This document shows positions 42,367-53,902 of a stretch of DNA of 64,000 nt, piece by piece; the first letter of the stretch is position 1, and each line of letters starts with the position of its first letter. A program made the translations under genes and the position numbers. This DNA comes from Garcia nutans (lineage: Eukaryota > Streptophyta > Magnoliopsida > Malpighiales > Euphorbiaceae): positions 4,759,501 to 4,823,500 of the forward strand of contig CANTUV010000053.1 of NCBI GenBank assembly GCA_947685225.1, read 5' to 3'. A model generated the notes under the pieces. It ran no database searches. It worked only from the letters and a program-made list of their open reading frames with translations, and was not told where the DNA came from.

Positions 42367-42755
42367 CCAAGTACCCAGTCTCGGGTCCAAGCACCCAAAT
42401 TTAATTCAGTCTTGGGTCCAAGTATCCAGTCACGGGTCCAAATACCCAAATCAGATTCAATCCCAGGTCCAAGTACTCAATCTCGGGTCCAAGTACCTAG
42501 TCTAGGGTCCAAGTACCTAGTTTCAGGTCCATGTACCCAAATCAAACCCAATCTCGAGTCCAAGTACTCAATCTCGGATCTAAGTACCCAAACCTAATTC
42601 AGTCTCGGGTCCAAGTACCCAAACCTTATTCAGTCTCAGGTCCAAGTACCCAAATCGAATCCAAGTACCTATCCTCTTTCAAAATCTGTTCAAAGTCATG
42701 TTGTTTTTCACTATCTTCTACTGAAAGTCTCAGATCATTCAAGCAGGGGGCAAAC
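42367..42755. repeat. Tandem repeat tract, right half, ending in a polypurine tract
   Basis: This continues the GGGTCCAAGTACCCAATC-type array after C3 to about 42670, then about 70 bp of unique sequence and a purine-rich AGCAGGGGGCAAAC at 42742-42755 before TGTAGACCC. A Tat/Ogre-like 3' end is the best reading. Confidence 0.7.
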
Positions 42756-44545
42756 TGTAGACCCTTAATTTTTGACTCAGTCCAATATGATATTTTTAAA
42801 TAGTTCAAAATAATTTTTATGGTGTTTTAATTTAAAAATTTTTATTTTAATAATTATTTACAATATTTATTTTTAATAAAAATAAAAAAAGAGAAGTAAT
42901 AATAAAAAGGATAAAAAATAATAAATAAATAAAAATTAGAGATGGAAGAATCGACGATGAAAATTTTTCGTCGCGAGTGACAAATTGGCTGGCCCGCACC
43001 TAACGCCCGTAGAACTTCTTAGCCAGAGCACTTTTGCATGCCCGGCCCACACACGATTTTGCCAAAACTCTATTCTACTTGGTTTTTAATTTTGTTTTCT
43101 AAAACGTTTTTATTTCCTTAGCCAATTAGTATTAGATTTTTATTTTTTCTTATAAATACCACATTAAAGACACGGAATGGAGGGGGATCTGAAATTTTTG
43201 GATCAAACTTTGGACTTTTGGATTTTTTCGACCAAGAAAGAGAACCTTGAAGGAGCAAGAGTGATACGGAACCTCCAAGAATAAGCCTGAGAACACGAAG
43301 ATAAAGCAATTCGGCTTTAGGTTAATAAATTCGTCCAAACTTCAAAACTCCAAAACTAAGATGGCTTACAACCCTAAATGAGATATAAATAGCTAAACCC
43401 TAATTAGGGTTATTAAGTAGTGTTTGGCTTTCTAATCAAATTTTAAGAAATAATAAAGTAATCAAAGTCCTAATTTAATACCAAACAAACAGGGCCCTTA
43501 CTTTTTAAATGAGCATAACTAGTGGGCCTTAATACATATTAAAATAACAAGTTCAGCTAATTATTTAACTATAAATAAGCCCAACTAGTGACTTGAGCCA
43601 AATATTCTCCAATTTGCATTCTTGATCAGCCATATTGTGCACCTTCAGCTCCTCTTCAACAAAATGTTGCATGTAGCCTTGTGACGTCTCTATCAAAGAG
43701 GCAGTGAGCAAGCAACAACAATCCATCAAAGGCAGCCTACACTATCTTCATTATTGTTCAACCAAAATTCAAAGATTGTGGTGGAACCAACAACAGAGGT
43801 TTGAATCTCTATTTCTTTGCTTATCTTTACAGTAGCCTCATCACTCAATTGGATTAATTGTTTAAACGTGCAATAGATGATCAATTGTTCTACTTACCAT
43901 CCAAACTCTATTTGAAACCATAAAAACTATTTTTCAAAACACTAATATCTTAATACCCGTAAAACTTATTTTTGAAATCTAAAATCCTAATTACACTTTT
44001 CTAAAACCACAAAACAATAATTAGTTTTCTCAAAACCATAATCAATTCTATTTTTCTAAGATTTATAGTAGCTTATTTCTTCCAATTCTGAAACCCTATT
44101 TTCTAAATCTTAAACCCTAAAATCTTAATTTTCAACACCAAAATCTACAACTCTAGAAGCCAGTTTCCAAAATTTTTAAGGGCGCTGCCCCTTGACCCCA
44201 CCCTCTAATCGGCTAGTGGGACCGTCGTATGGGCTTATCTAAGAGATCAATATTTATTTGTGCATTATGAGTCTGTGTACTTAACTTTCTTTTTTCCAAA
44301 GCCCTAATTTATTAATTAAAATTCTAAAACCTTATTTTAAGACGTAAACCCTAAATTTATACATTTATTACTTTATTTAATTTTAAATTAGATTATGTAG
44401 TTTATTATATGTTTTGATGATTGATTTATTTAATTTCAATATTTGATTTTTTTATCATGAATGAATGTTTACTTTTATTGATTTATTTTGACTTTAAAAC
44501 TTTGTAAGAGGTATGTTTCCATATGTTGGGTACCTCATATATTAA
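42756..44545 (+). mobile_element. Probable Tat/Ogre-type LTR and flanking remnant
   Basis: TGTAGACCC after a G-rich purine tract is the usual LTR start of Tat/Ogre-group elements. The following DNA is AT-rich, without ORFs, and contains a solo C LTR (C5). 44160-44250 has GGCGCTGCCCCTTGACCCC-like and GGGACCGTCG text. I cannot place the LTR end. No coding sequence is seen in this stretch. Confidence 0.45.
43262..43695 (-). mobile_element. Solo family C LTR with internal deletion (C5)
   Basis: Minus-oriented C LTR, TGATACGGAACC...CTCTATCA, 434 bp. About 215 bp are deleted between CCTGAGAAC and ACGAAGATAAAGC. AAGAG flanks both sides (43257-43261 and 43696-43700), so it inserted as a normal element before losing its interior. 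Confidence 0.9.
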
Positions 44546-45579
44546 GCATCATGTAATTTAAGTTGCTTTTATATTTTAGACCAATGTAAAGGACACGTTT
44601 CCACCTTTCGGTGGGTGTCCTATTTAGTTTTAGACATGGACGATGTAAGGACACGTTTCCATCCTCGGATGGGTGTCCATTTATTTGTTTTATTTGGACA
44701 TTGCTTTGATTTTAATATATTGATGCTTTATTTTAATTGTTGCATGTAGTATGGATAATATTATTATATTTAAAAATTTTATAATATTAAGACCTACAAA
44801 GGAGGCCGGTTCCAATGAGCCGGGCATTATGGGGGTGCTGGGCCATTTTTCACCTTCCCCATGCGTACCTAACCTTCCAAACCCATTAAGGGGTTGGAGA
44901 TTCCTTAGCAATCGAGTCATCCACCTCTTTCTTTTTCCCGGCCCGTCCGGGTGGCGACTCTATTTTCTTCGGGCTTAGGCCCATGTTCTCTAAGGCCCCT
45001 GAGCCTAAACAATGCTGAAGTAGCAAGAACTATTCCATCGGGAGTAGGGGGCGAAAATCCCCGCATCATGTAATTTAAGTTGCTTTTATATTTTGGACCA
45101 ATGTAAAGGGCACGTTTCCACCTTTTGGTGGGTGTCCTATTTAGTTTTAGACATGGACGATGTAAGGACATGTTTCCATCCTCGGATGGGTGTCCATTTA
45201 TTTGTTTTATTTGGACATTGCTTTGATTTTAATATAATGATGTTTTATTTTAATTGTTGCATGTAGTATGGATAATATTATTATATTTAAAAATTTTATA
45301 ATATTAAGACCTACAAAGGAGGCCGGTTCCAATGAGCCGGGCATTGTGGGGGTGTTGGGCCATTTTTCACCTTCCTCACGCGTACCCTACCTTCCGAACC
45401 CATTAAGGGGTTGGAGATTCCTTAGCAATCGAGTCATCCACCCCTTTCTTTTTCCCGGCCCGTCCGGGTGGCTACTCTATTTTCTTCGGGCTTAGGCCCA
45501 TGTTCTCTAAGGCCCCTGAGCCTAAACAATGCTGAAGTAGCAAGAACCATCCATCGGGAGTAGGGGGCAAAAATCCCCG
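44546..45579. repeat. 517-bp tandem duplication
   Basis: Unit 1 (44546-45062) and unit 2 (45063-45579) are near-identical copies starting CATCATGTAATTTAAGTTGC and ending GGGCGAAAATCCCCG or GGGCAAAAATCCCCG. Each holds ACACGTTTCCA/GGTGGGTGTCC phrases, GGAGGCCGGTTCC and GGCCCGTCCGGGTGG. No protein frame is credible. The GGTGGCGACTCTA phrase is like the region around a Tat-type PBS, so this may be duplicated LTR-end sequence. Confidence 0.85.
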
Positions 45580-46843
45580 CTCATAGTATGCTGCCATCCT
45601 TCCATCGATTGCCAAATGAAGATGCTCTCAACTTCATTCGAGATTTTTACACAACATTGCATACTTCTCCTTTACAAGCATTAACAGAGGATGAACTCAA
45701 AATGAGATTTTTCCCACATAGTTTGAATGATAGGGAAAAAGCGTGGTAGATGACCTTACCGAAAAATTCCTTGACAACTTGGACCAATGTGTATAACAAA
45801 TTCATGGGAAAATTTTATTCACACCAAAAGCGAAAGGAGCTTAGGGGGAGTATTGCAACTTTCATCCAATTTGATGGGGAACCATTTCATGAGGCATAGG
45901 ATCGCTTTAAATCCTTATTGTTTCAATGCTCTCATCATTATTATCCACAACAATTGCTCAATCAGTTCTTCTATGTTGGGCTAACTCAACAATGTCAAAA
46001 CACAATGGATAATGCTGCAGGAGGGTCAATGAGTGAGAAAACAACTGTTGAAATGGTTGCATTATTTAAAATATTGAGAGCAAATTCTCAGCAAAAGAGT
46101 ATTGGGGAAAGGAGAAGAGGAGCATATGAGTTGAATGCAAACTCATAAATGAAAAGGTAAATTGCCGAGTTGACAAGGCAAGTTAAATTATTGAATGCTA
46201 GAGGAAACTTGTCGGTGCCAAGCCAAGAATCATGTGCATCATGTGATGTGGTAGGCCACAATGCAAATGTATGTCCTTCAAACTTTGACCAATTTCAAGA
46301 AGGGCAAGAGCAAGCTTTTGCTTTTGAAGGGTTCCAAAGAAGGGGAAGGAATGATCCATACTCAAATTCTTATAACCTCGGTTGGAGAAATCACCCTAAT
46401 TTTTCATGGAAGAACCAACAATAAGTTCCACCTCAACATTCATTCCAACCTTATCAATGGGGAACCCAATTTCAAGGGCAAAGTTCAAATCATTAGCAAG
46501 TCAAGAAACCTTCACTTGAAGACAATTTGAATGCTTTCATTCAAATAAGCACTCAAAATCAAGAGGTGAACAACAAACGATTTGACTCTTTGGAAGCCTC
46601 ACTTAAGAAGGTAGAAACTCAAGTGGGTCAATTAGCTAATCAACTGCAAGCTAATCAAAAAGGAAATTTTCATGCCAACCATAGCAAGCCAAGCAATCAC
46701 AGTTTTAAGAAGTGGTAAGGTACTTGATAATAAAATCGGTGATAATACAATTGATGATTCTTAGTATGCAGGCACAATGCAAGAGAATGGCGAGGGAATA
46801 CAAGAAGGAAAAGCTCTTCCAAGTGAGCTGAAGGAAGATAGTG
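45580..46843 (+). pseudogene. gag: Athila-type gag pseudogene
   Basis: A frame with stops encodes LPNEDALNFIRDFYTTLHT, LTEDELKMRFFPHSL, then PLPKNS-like, MGKFYSHQKRKEL, the NQFFYVGLTQQCQ / NAAGGSMSEKT motif, a CCHC knuckle (CASCDVVGHNANVC, near 46220-46265) and KKVETQVGQLANQL. The order and wording match gag of Athila-group elements. In-frame TAG codons after EKAW (about 45748) and at EA*DRF (about 45898), plus frame changes at 46148 and 46424, disable it. It ends near 46720; the rest to 46843 is unrecognised. No pol follows. Confidence 0.8.
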
Positions 46844-47020
46844 TGATGCGGAACCCATGGATCAAATATTACATCTAGAACCCCACATACACATCTAGCA
46901 TAGAATCTTAGAACTCAAAAGCAAATCCTCCCTACCAAACCCACAACTAACCTGTAATTGAGAACTTGGGTGATTGGGATGAAGAAATGAATTGATTAAA
47001 ATGCCACAAGTAAGACTTGA
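46844..47020 (-). mobile_element. Family B LTR fragment, left piece (B3, host of B2)
   Basis: Reverse B LTR from TGATGCGGAACCC to ...CAAGTAAGACTTGA. It continues at 52777 after B2; CTTGA is duplicated on both sides (47016-47020 and 52777-52781). Confidence 0.88.
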
Positions 47021-48207
47021 TGATGCGGAACCCATGGATCAAATATTACATCTAGAACCCCACATACACATCTAGCATAGAATCTTAGAACTCAAAAACA
47101 AATCCTCCCTACCAAACCCACAACTAACCTGTAATTGAGAACTTGGGTGATTGGGATGAAGAAATGAATTGATTAAAACGCCACAAGTCAGACTTGATAA
47201 GTTAGAACCAACTCTTCATGCAACAAGAATAAGAAGAAAACCTCTCAAACTTGAAAACACAGAAATTACATTCAACAATTCTGGAAATTCGTAGTCAACC
47301 TTATTAAGTTCTTTTTCCCATCCTTATATAGTTGGAAAAGAAGAACTAATGGCTTAAAGTCTAGGTTTACATGTATCTAGTCACAATAGCATTAATTGTT
47401 CATCCACCTCAATAATATACTCTAAATTACTGCCCATAATTATGACAACATTGATGGGCAGATTCCACATGCATTTTGGTGTTGTTTCACATGTGTCTAG
47501 TCACACTAGCACTAAACCATGTCAATATTATATTCCAAATTCGTGCTAATGCCCATCACCATACTTATGGGCAGATTCTTCATGCTTGTTGGTGATTTTT
47601 CTGACTTCCTCTTCATGATCCATCATATTCACTACAAGTTGGTCTCCCTCTTCATTAATCCACCTTTGAATGAAGTGCTGGAACACATGCTGGAGTTTCT
47701 TTGATTGTGATCTTGTGATTGGTCCACTTGGCATAATGATATCATCAACATATTTCCTATAAGGAAAACTATTAACTAATATTACAATAAAAACCTAATA
47801 AGCAAAATATGGAGGGGACCACTTAAAAGACTCAAAAAACACGCCCCAAACATGTGTTAAGCATGCCAAAGTCGTTCTTGCTGAAACTGGTATAGGGGGT
47901 TGTGAAACAGTAGATTTCACAGGGGGTTGTGGGACTTTCTGGACAAGCAGCACATTTCACAGGGTGGTTGTGGTATTGGCTGGACAATTCGCACATTTCA
48001 GCACCATGTGTACAATCCAGCACCATGACTAGCTTGGGTTGGTCTTCTAGTTCCTTCTCGCACTTGTCCCATGCTAATTCAGTCACCTCTCTTGTAATAA
48101 AGTATTGAATATGCATTCCAAGAGTGATGCCATATTTCTTTGCTTTATTCCTCGTCAATGGCCCTTGTTGTAGCACCAATGGATCCTTGCTATGCTGGTT
48201 CACATCA
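47021..48207 (-). repeat. B2 3' LTR (composite)
   Basis: In element sense it starts TGATGTGAACCAGC (48207). The first 452 bp (47756-48207) are absent from the B1 LTR; the remaining 735 bp match the B1 LTR from AAATATGTTGATG onward. The private part encodes the in-frame tail with QGPLTRNKAKK and contains three TTTCACAGGGGG-type repeats. The shared part still holds a second, now silent, tail (SGPITRSQSKK). A purine tract AAAGAAGGGGAGAA (48208-48221) precedes it. Confidence 0.92.
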
Positions 48208-50633
48208 TTCTCCCCTTCTTTAAAAAGATTTGTCCTCAAATCTGCATCATCAAAAGGAGATAAATCAGTTACATTAAAAGTAGCACTAATACCATACTCA
48301 CCAAGTAAGTCGATCTTGTAGGCATTGTCATTGATTTGCTCCAATACTTGGAAAGGACCATCTCCCCTTGCATCCAACTTGGATTTTCTTTGTTTAGGAA
48401 ATCTTTTCTTTCTCACATGAACCCATACCCAATTACCAGGTTGGAAAATCACATGTTTCCTTCTTTTATTTGCTTTATGGGCAAATGATTCATCCTTCTT
48501 TAGGACTAGTAAAACCAGAATAGTACATGGACTAATACTTTCACACACATGTCCCTTTGCTAGCAACTCCTCCACTTGCCCTTGAAGTTCCTTGGTTTCC
48601 TCCGGATTACTTCTATAAGCTGGTCGGTTAGGAATTGTTGAGCCCGGAATGAAGTCAATTTGATGCTCAATCCCTCTTAAAGGTGGTAAACCATTGGGTA
48701 CATTTTCTGGAAAAACTTCTCCAAATTCCTGTAAAAGAGAACTAACACAACTAGGCAAAGGGTTATCAAGGTTAGATGTAGAAATCAAGGTCTCTTTGCA
48801 CCTAAGTACAATCAGACTTCTTTTCTCACAAAAAGCACTCCTTAACTCCTTTTCTTTTGCATAGAAACACTCTCTTTTATTTTCTCTCCCTTTCTCTTTT
48901 TCTCTCACCAATGGGCCATTTTTATCATTCTTTTCCTCACACTTGGCCTCTTTTACTCCATTTTTATTTGTTTTACCCTCACCACCAGAATTCTTTTCAA
49001 ATGATCTCAAAATATTTACTTGATCTTCATACACTTGTTTAGGTGACAATGGAGCAAGAGTGAAATTTAAACCATTTAGGCTGAAAGAATAATGATTCTT
49101 AAAGCCATCATGCAAAGCTTTTCTATCAAACTGCCATGGACGACCAAGAAGGATATGGCTAGCATGCATAGGCACAACATCACAGCAAACTTCATCCTTG
49201 TATCTCCCAATTGTAAAAGAAAATAGAACTTGCTTTGTTACCCTCACCTCTCCACTATCATTCAACCATTGCAGCTTGTAAGGACTAGGATGTTTTGTGC
49301 ATGCTAACCCTAATTTATCCACAAAATCAGTACTAGCAACATTTGCACAACTACCCCCATCAATGATCATGCTGCACACTTTTCCATTCACAGTGCAACG
49401 AGTATGGAAAATGTTCTCTCTTTGATTACTTTCTTCATCTTTAATTTGCATGTTTAAAGCTCTTCTAATAACCAAAGATTCACCATGGGCAGGATATTCA
49501 ATAATATGTTCTATTTCTTCTAATGGTGGCATGCTATCATTATCATCATCACTTTCATGTTCACTAGCACTATCAATTTCACCATTATCTCATATCAACA
49601 TGATTTTCTTATTTGGACATTGAGAAGCTATATGCCCTACTCCTAAACACCTAAAGCATTTAATGGTACTATGCTTTTGATTAGAGTTAGATGTTTTAGA
49701 GTTACCTTTAGGGTCATCTAGAACTTGTTTTTCCTTTCCTTTCCAGGCAGCCTCCTTCCCTTTAGGATTATCATCTTTCTTTGGCCATTTTGAAGTGAAA
49801 CTAGAGCTGGAATTAGAAAATCCCTTGGCTGCTCCCTTGAGTTTCAGTTGCTTCTCCACTTTCATGGCCATGTGTACCATATCTTCAAGCTCCACATAAT
49901 GATGTAATTCAATTATGTTAGCTATCTCTCTATTCAGCCCACTCAAAAATCGAGCCATAGTGATTTCTGGATCCTCCTCTATATTAGTTCTACTCATGAT
50001 CATCTCCATCTCTTTATGGTAATCCTCCACTGACATGGATCCTTGAGTTAACCGCTGTAATTTTTGGTGAAGCTCCCTATAGTAGTAAGATGGTACAAAT
50101 CTCTTTCTCATCACAGTTTTCATTTCAGCCCAAGTAGTGATGGTTCTTTCTCCATTTCTCCTCTTGGAAATCATCAATTGATCCCACCAAATTAGTGCAT
50201 AATCTGTGAATTCAACTGCTGCAATTTTAACTTTCTTCATTTCACTATAGTTGTGACAATCAAACACCAACTCAACTTTTCTTTCCCATTCAAGGTAAGC
50301 TTCAGCATCATTTCTCCCCTTGAAGGATGGTATCTTCATTTTTATGGAAGATATGTTACTGTCCCTTTGTTGAGGTCTTCTTTGAGCAATTGATTGCTCA
50401 CTTTCTTCATCATCTTCCCTCTCTATCTCATCATCATTCATCATGTTTCCTCTCCCTCTATTCTGCCCCCTTCGATTAGTATCATTTCGCTGCCTTTGCA
50501 TTATGCTGTCTACATCACCTCTCATGTTGTTTATGGTCAAATCAAACCTTTCAAATCTCCTTTGCATTGCCTCTAACATGAAGGCTATGTCATTTATGGT
50601 CATATCACGTTTTTCACTTCCAGAATTTGACAT
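47832..50633 (-). pseudogene. gag-pol: B2 gag-protease fused to integrase C-terminus and LTR tail, one stop
   Basis: One minus-strand frame of 933 codons, broken by a single TGA at 49590-49592 (CGA in B1). Gag is as in B1 (capsid-like core, [18 protein letters not shown]). The protease motif [13 protein letters not shown] is intact. After VLLVLKKDE (near 48500) the frame jumps to [18 protein letters not shown], so about 2.1 kb corresponding to B1 11685-13770 is missing in frame. The integrase C-terminus is complete here (GEYGISATFNVTDLSPFDDADLRTN), unlike B1. The tail runs into the LTR for about 125 residues. Confidence 0.9.
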
Positions 50634-51589
50634 GGTGTAAGAAGAACCTACAAGAAAATGTTAGTAAAGAAAATTTCCTCACCTCACTCCCTTAATGTGT
50701 TTCACTCAAAATCAGATTGTCACTCCTCTTGTATTTCACTCAAACCTTGGTCCTTTTTACCTCTCAATTCTTCTTTTATCAAGTTGAATTTCAGAATTGA
50801 ATCCACTTAAATCAAGTAAAACAAGTTTTGTTTTAAAGACTCTACAAGGAACCTAATGAATAAAATGAATTCAGCAATTCTAGAAGCAATTTAATTTTAA
50901 ACAACAAGAACTGAAAGTTAACACAAGAAGCAAAAAGCATTTGTGTTAATCAAACCAAAGTAACTATGATTGAGAATTAGCTACTTAATGCATACAAGAA
51001 ACAAGAGGTATATGAAAGAATGAAACTAAGAATACAAAGAAAAACAATTCTGGATACTTAAAAAAAAACAGAATTCAAATCACTCAATGAGTAATCTGAA
51101 TATGCAACCTAAATCTACTCCCAATGCAAGACATGCTCTAAATATCAAATTTTAAATGCTAAATGGATGCATAATGAGGAGCTGATGTAATTTGATCAAA
51201 TATAATAAGGTAGTAAGCTGGTAATGGTATAAATATGCAAAAATCTCAAAAAACTTGTGTAGAAAAATACTGGACAGAAATAGGTACGAATTTTTTTTTT
51301 CTTTTATGTTGAGGAAGTTGAATCTGATTCTTTTTTTTTTTGTTTTGTTTTTCTTTTGATCTTTTCCTTCTTTTTTTTTTTGAACTTACAGTAAACAAGA
51401 ATAGAAATTGAAAATTTAAACAAAAGTCCACAGATTTGAAGAACAAGAACAAGGTGCAACAAGAACAGAAAATGAAGAAACAAGAAACTAAATCTGGTTC
51501 TATTTTTTTTTTGTTTTTTTTTTCTTTGGATAATTAAAACATAAAAGATACCTAGAGATTTATCTTCAAGCCAAAGCTCTGATACCAAA
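50634..51589 (-). other. B2 leader and PBS
   Basis: Same layout as the B1 leader, reversed. The PBS complement is at 51576-51587, the donor-like CTAG/GTATC near 51550, and the shared motif near 50685-50706 in a variant form (GTGAAACACATTAAGGGAGTG). CTAAC and TTGTAG lie before the ATG at 50633. A-rich and T-rich runs at 51290-51530 vary in length from B1. Confidence 0.8.
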
Positions 51590-52776
51590 TGATGCGGAAC
51601 CCATGGATCAAATATTACATCTAGAACCCCACATACACATCTAGCATAGAATCTTAGAACTCAAAAACAAATCCTCCCTACTAAACCCACAACTAACCTG
51701 TAATTGAGAACTTGGGTGATTGGGATGAAGAAATGAATTGATTAAAACGCCACAAGTCAGACTTGATAAGTTAGAACCAACTCTTCATGCAACAAGAATA
51801 AGAAGAAAACCTCTCAAACTTGAAAACACAGAAATTACATTCAACAATTCTGGAAATTCGTAGTCAACCTTATTAAGTTCTTTTTCCCATCCTTATATAG
51901 TTGGAAAAGAAGAACTAATGGCTTAAAGTCTAGGTTTACATGTATCTAGTCACAATAGCATTAATTGTTCATCCACCTCAATAATATACTCTAAATTACT
52001 GCCCATAATTATGACAACATTGATGGGCAGATTCCACATGCATTTTGGTGTTGGTTCACATGTGTCTAGTCACACTAGCACTAAACCATGTCAATATTAT
52101 ATTCCAAATTCGTGCTAATGCCCATCACCATACTTATGGGCAGATTCTTCATGCTTGTTGGTGATTTTTCTGACTTCCTCTTCATGATCCATCATATTCA
52201 CTACAAGTTGGTCTCCCTCTTCATTAATCCACCTTTGAATGAAGTGCTGGAACACATGCTGGAGTTTCTTTGATTGTGATCTTGTGATTGGTCCACTTGG
52301 CATAATGATATCATCAACATATTTCCTATAAGGAAAACTATTAACTAATATTACAATAAAAACCTAATAAGCAAAATATGGAGGGGACCACTTAAAAGAC
52401 TCAAAAAACACGCCCCAAACATGTGTTAAGCATGCCAAAGTCGTTCTTGCTGAAACTGGTATAGGGGGTTGTGAAACAGTAGATTTCACAGGGGGTTGTG
52501 GGACTTTCTGGACAAGCAGCACATTTCACAGGGTGGTTGTGGTATTGGCTGGACAATTCGCACATTTCAGCACCATGTGTACAATCCAGCACCATGACTA
52601 GCTTGGGTTGGTCTTCTAGTTCCTTCTCGCACTTGTCCCATGCTAATTCAGTCACCTCTCTTGTAATAAAGTATTGAATATGCATTCCAAGAGTGATGCC
52701 ATATTTCTTTGCTTTATTCCTCGTCAATGGCCCTTGTTGTAGCACCAATGGATCCTTGCTATGCTGGTTCACATCA
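51590..52776 (-). repeat. B2 5' LTR (composite)
   Basis: 1187 bp with the same two-part build as the 3' LTR; the shared/private boundary is at 52324/52325. A TATA-like TATATAAGG (reverse, near 51893) lies in the shared part. It is followed by the CTTGA duplication and the rest of B3. Confidence 0.92.
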
Positions 52777-53071
52777 CTTGATAAGTTAGAACCAATTCTT
52801 CATGCAACAAGAATAAGAAGAAAACCTCTCAAACTTGAAAACACAGAAATTACATTCAACAATTCTGGAAATTCGTAGTCAACCCTATTAAGTTCTTTTT
52901 CCCATCCTTATATAGTTGGAAAAGAAGAACTAATGGCTTAAAAGTCTAGGTTTACATGTATCTAGTCACAATAGCATTAATTGTTCATCCACATCAATAA
53001 TATACTCTAAATTACTGCCCATAATTATGACAACATTGATGGGCAGATTCCACATGCATTTTGGTGTTGGT
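52777..53071 (-). mobile_element. Family B LTR fragment, right piece (B3)
   Basis: This continues the B LTR from CTTGATAAGTTAGAACC to TTTTGGTGTTGGT, where A4 begins. The U3 start with the coding tail is missing and is not found beyond A4 at 60474. Confidence 0.85.
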
Positions 53072-53902
53072 TGATGAGGATCTGATTGCTAGCATACAAC
53101 ACCAAGGACCTGTTACTCGATCAATGGCAAGAAAACTTCAAGGATTAGTTTCCAAACATCTATATGTTCTCAATACAATTGGAACGTTAAGACTTGAAGA
53201 AAATAAGAGCAAAGAAGCTGTTTGGTTGCATGTGTCCAAATTGCAATCTACCCAAGAGGCCAATTGACCCAAAGGAGTTAGAATACATATTGGCATCCAT
53301 CATTATACCTTTGGGAGCTAAATACATACCATTCACGTTCCATTGGATGTCCATATATTAAGAGTGGCTGAAATTCACATTGGGAGTCAAAGATGCCTTT
53401 TAAAAGCTAGTGGGAGACAAGCTATATGGCTGCCCATGCCTTTTAAAAGCTAGTGGGAGACAAGCTATATGGCTGCCCAATTTGTTTTATGTAACCACAT
53501 TATTATATTTGTATTTTTCCATCATTTCACTTGTTTTATGCTTTCTTTAAGTCTTTAAAAACATATGTAATGGCAGATTTTGAACTTAATGAATATTCTG
53601 AGTTTTCTCTCCATTTTTGAGAGCTTTGAGAGGTTTTTAGCCTTCTTTTGAGTTCTTGTTAGAACTTGCACGAATTCCTTGCAAAAATAACCAAGTTTGC
53701 TAGGTCTTAACTTATATTCAAGGTTTTTCCTTCACAAGTTGGGGTTGGGTCTTGAATCTTTGGTTTCCAGCCATATAGCTTCAGTTTTACATCACAAGTT
53801 GGTGTTGGGTTGAAGGTACTGGTTGGTGTTCTTATGTTTTGGAGACGATCCGTAGCTTGAGCTTCCTTAGGAATTAAATCCCAGCAAGGCAGGCTCACAT
53901 CA
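53072..53902 (+). repeat. 5' LTR of A4
   Basis: 831 bp with TGAT/ATCA ends. It shares AAACATATGTAATGG and GTTCTTGTTAGAAC variants with the 3' LTR. Its coding-tail copy reads [11 protein letters not shown]. Confidence 0.93.

Larger units (their letters stand above)
47021..52776 (-). mobile_element. Family B2 element: complete ends, RT/RNase H/integrase core deleted
   Basis: A minus-strand element with 1187-bp LTRs at 51590-52776 (5') and 47021-48207 (3'), PBS, leader and one gag-protease-integrase-tail frame. Target duplication CTTGA. The LTRs differ at only about two positions that I noticed (47489 and 47122 regions), so it moved recently, although it lacks the enzymes. It must have been mobilised in trans, probably by an intact B-type element. 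Confidence 0.93.

Noticed and set aside
44751..45171. 75-84-codon ORFs in the 517-bp duplication
   Set aside because: Composition looks non-coding, the unit lies in LTR-like DNA, and the duplicated frames carry differences without a coding pattern.
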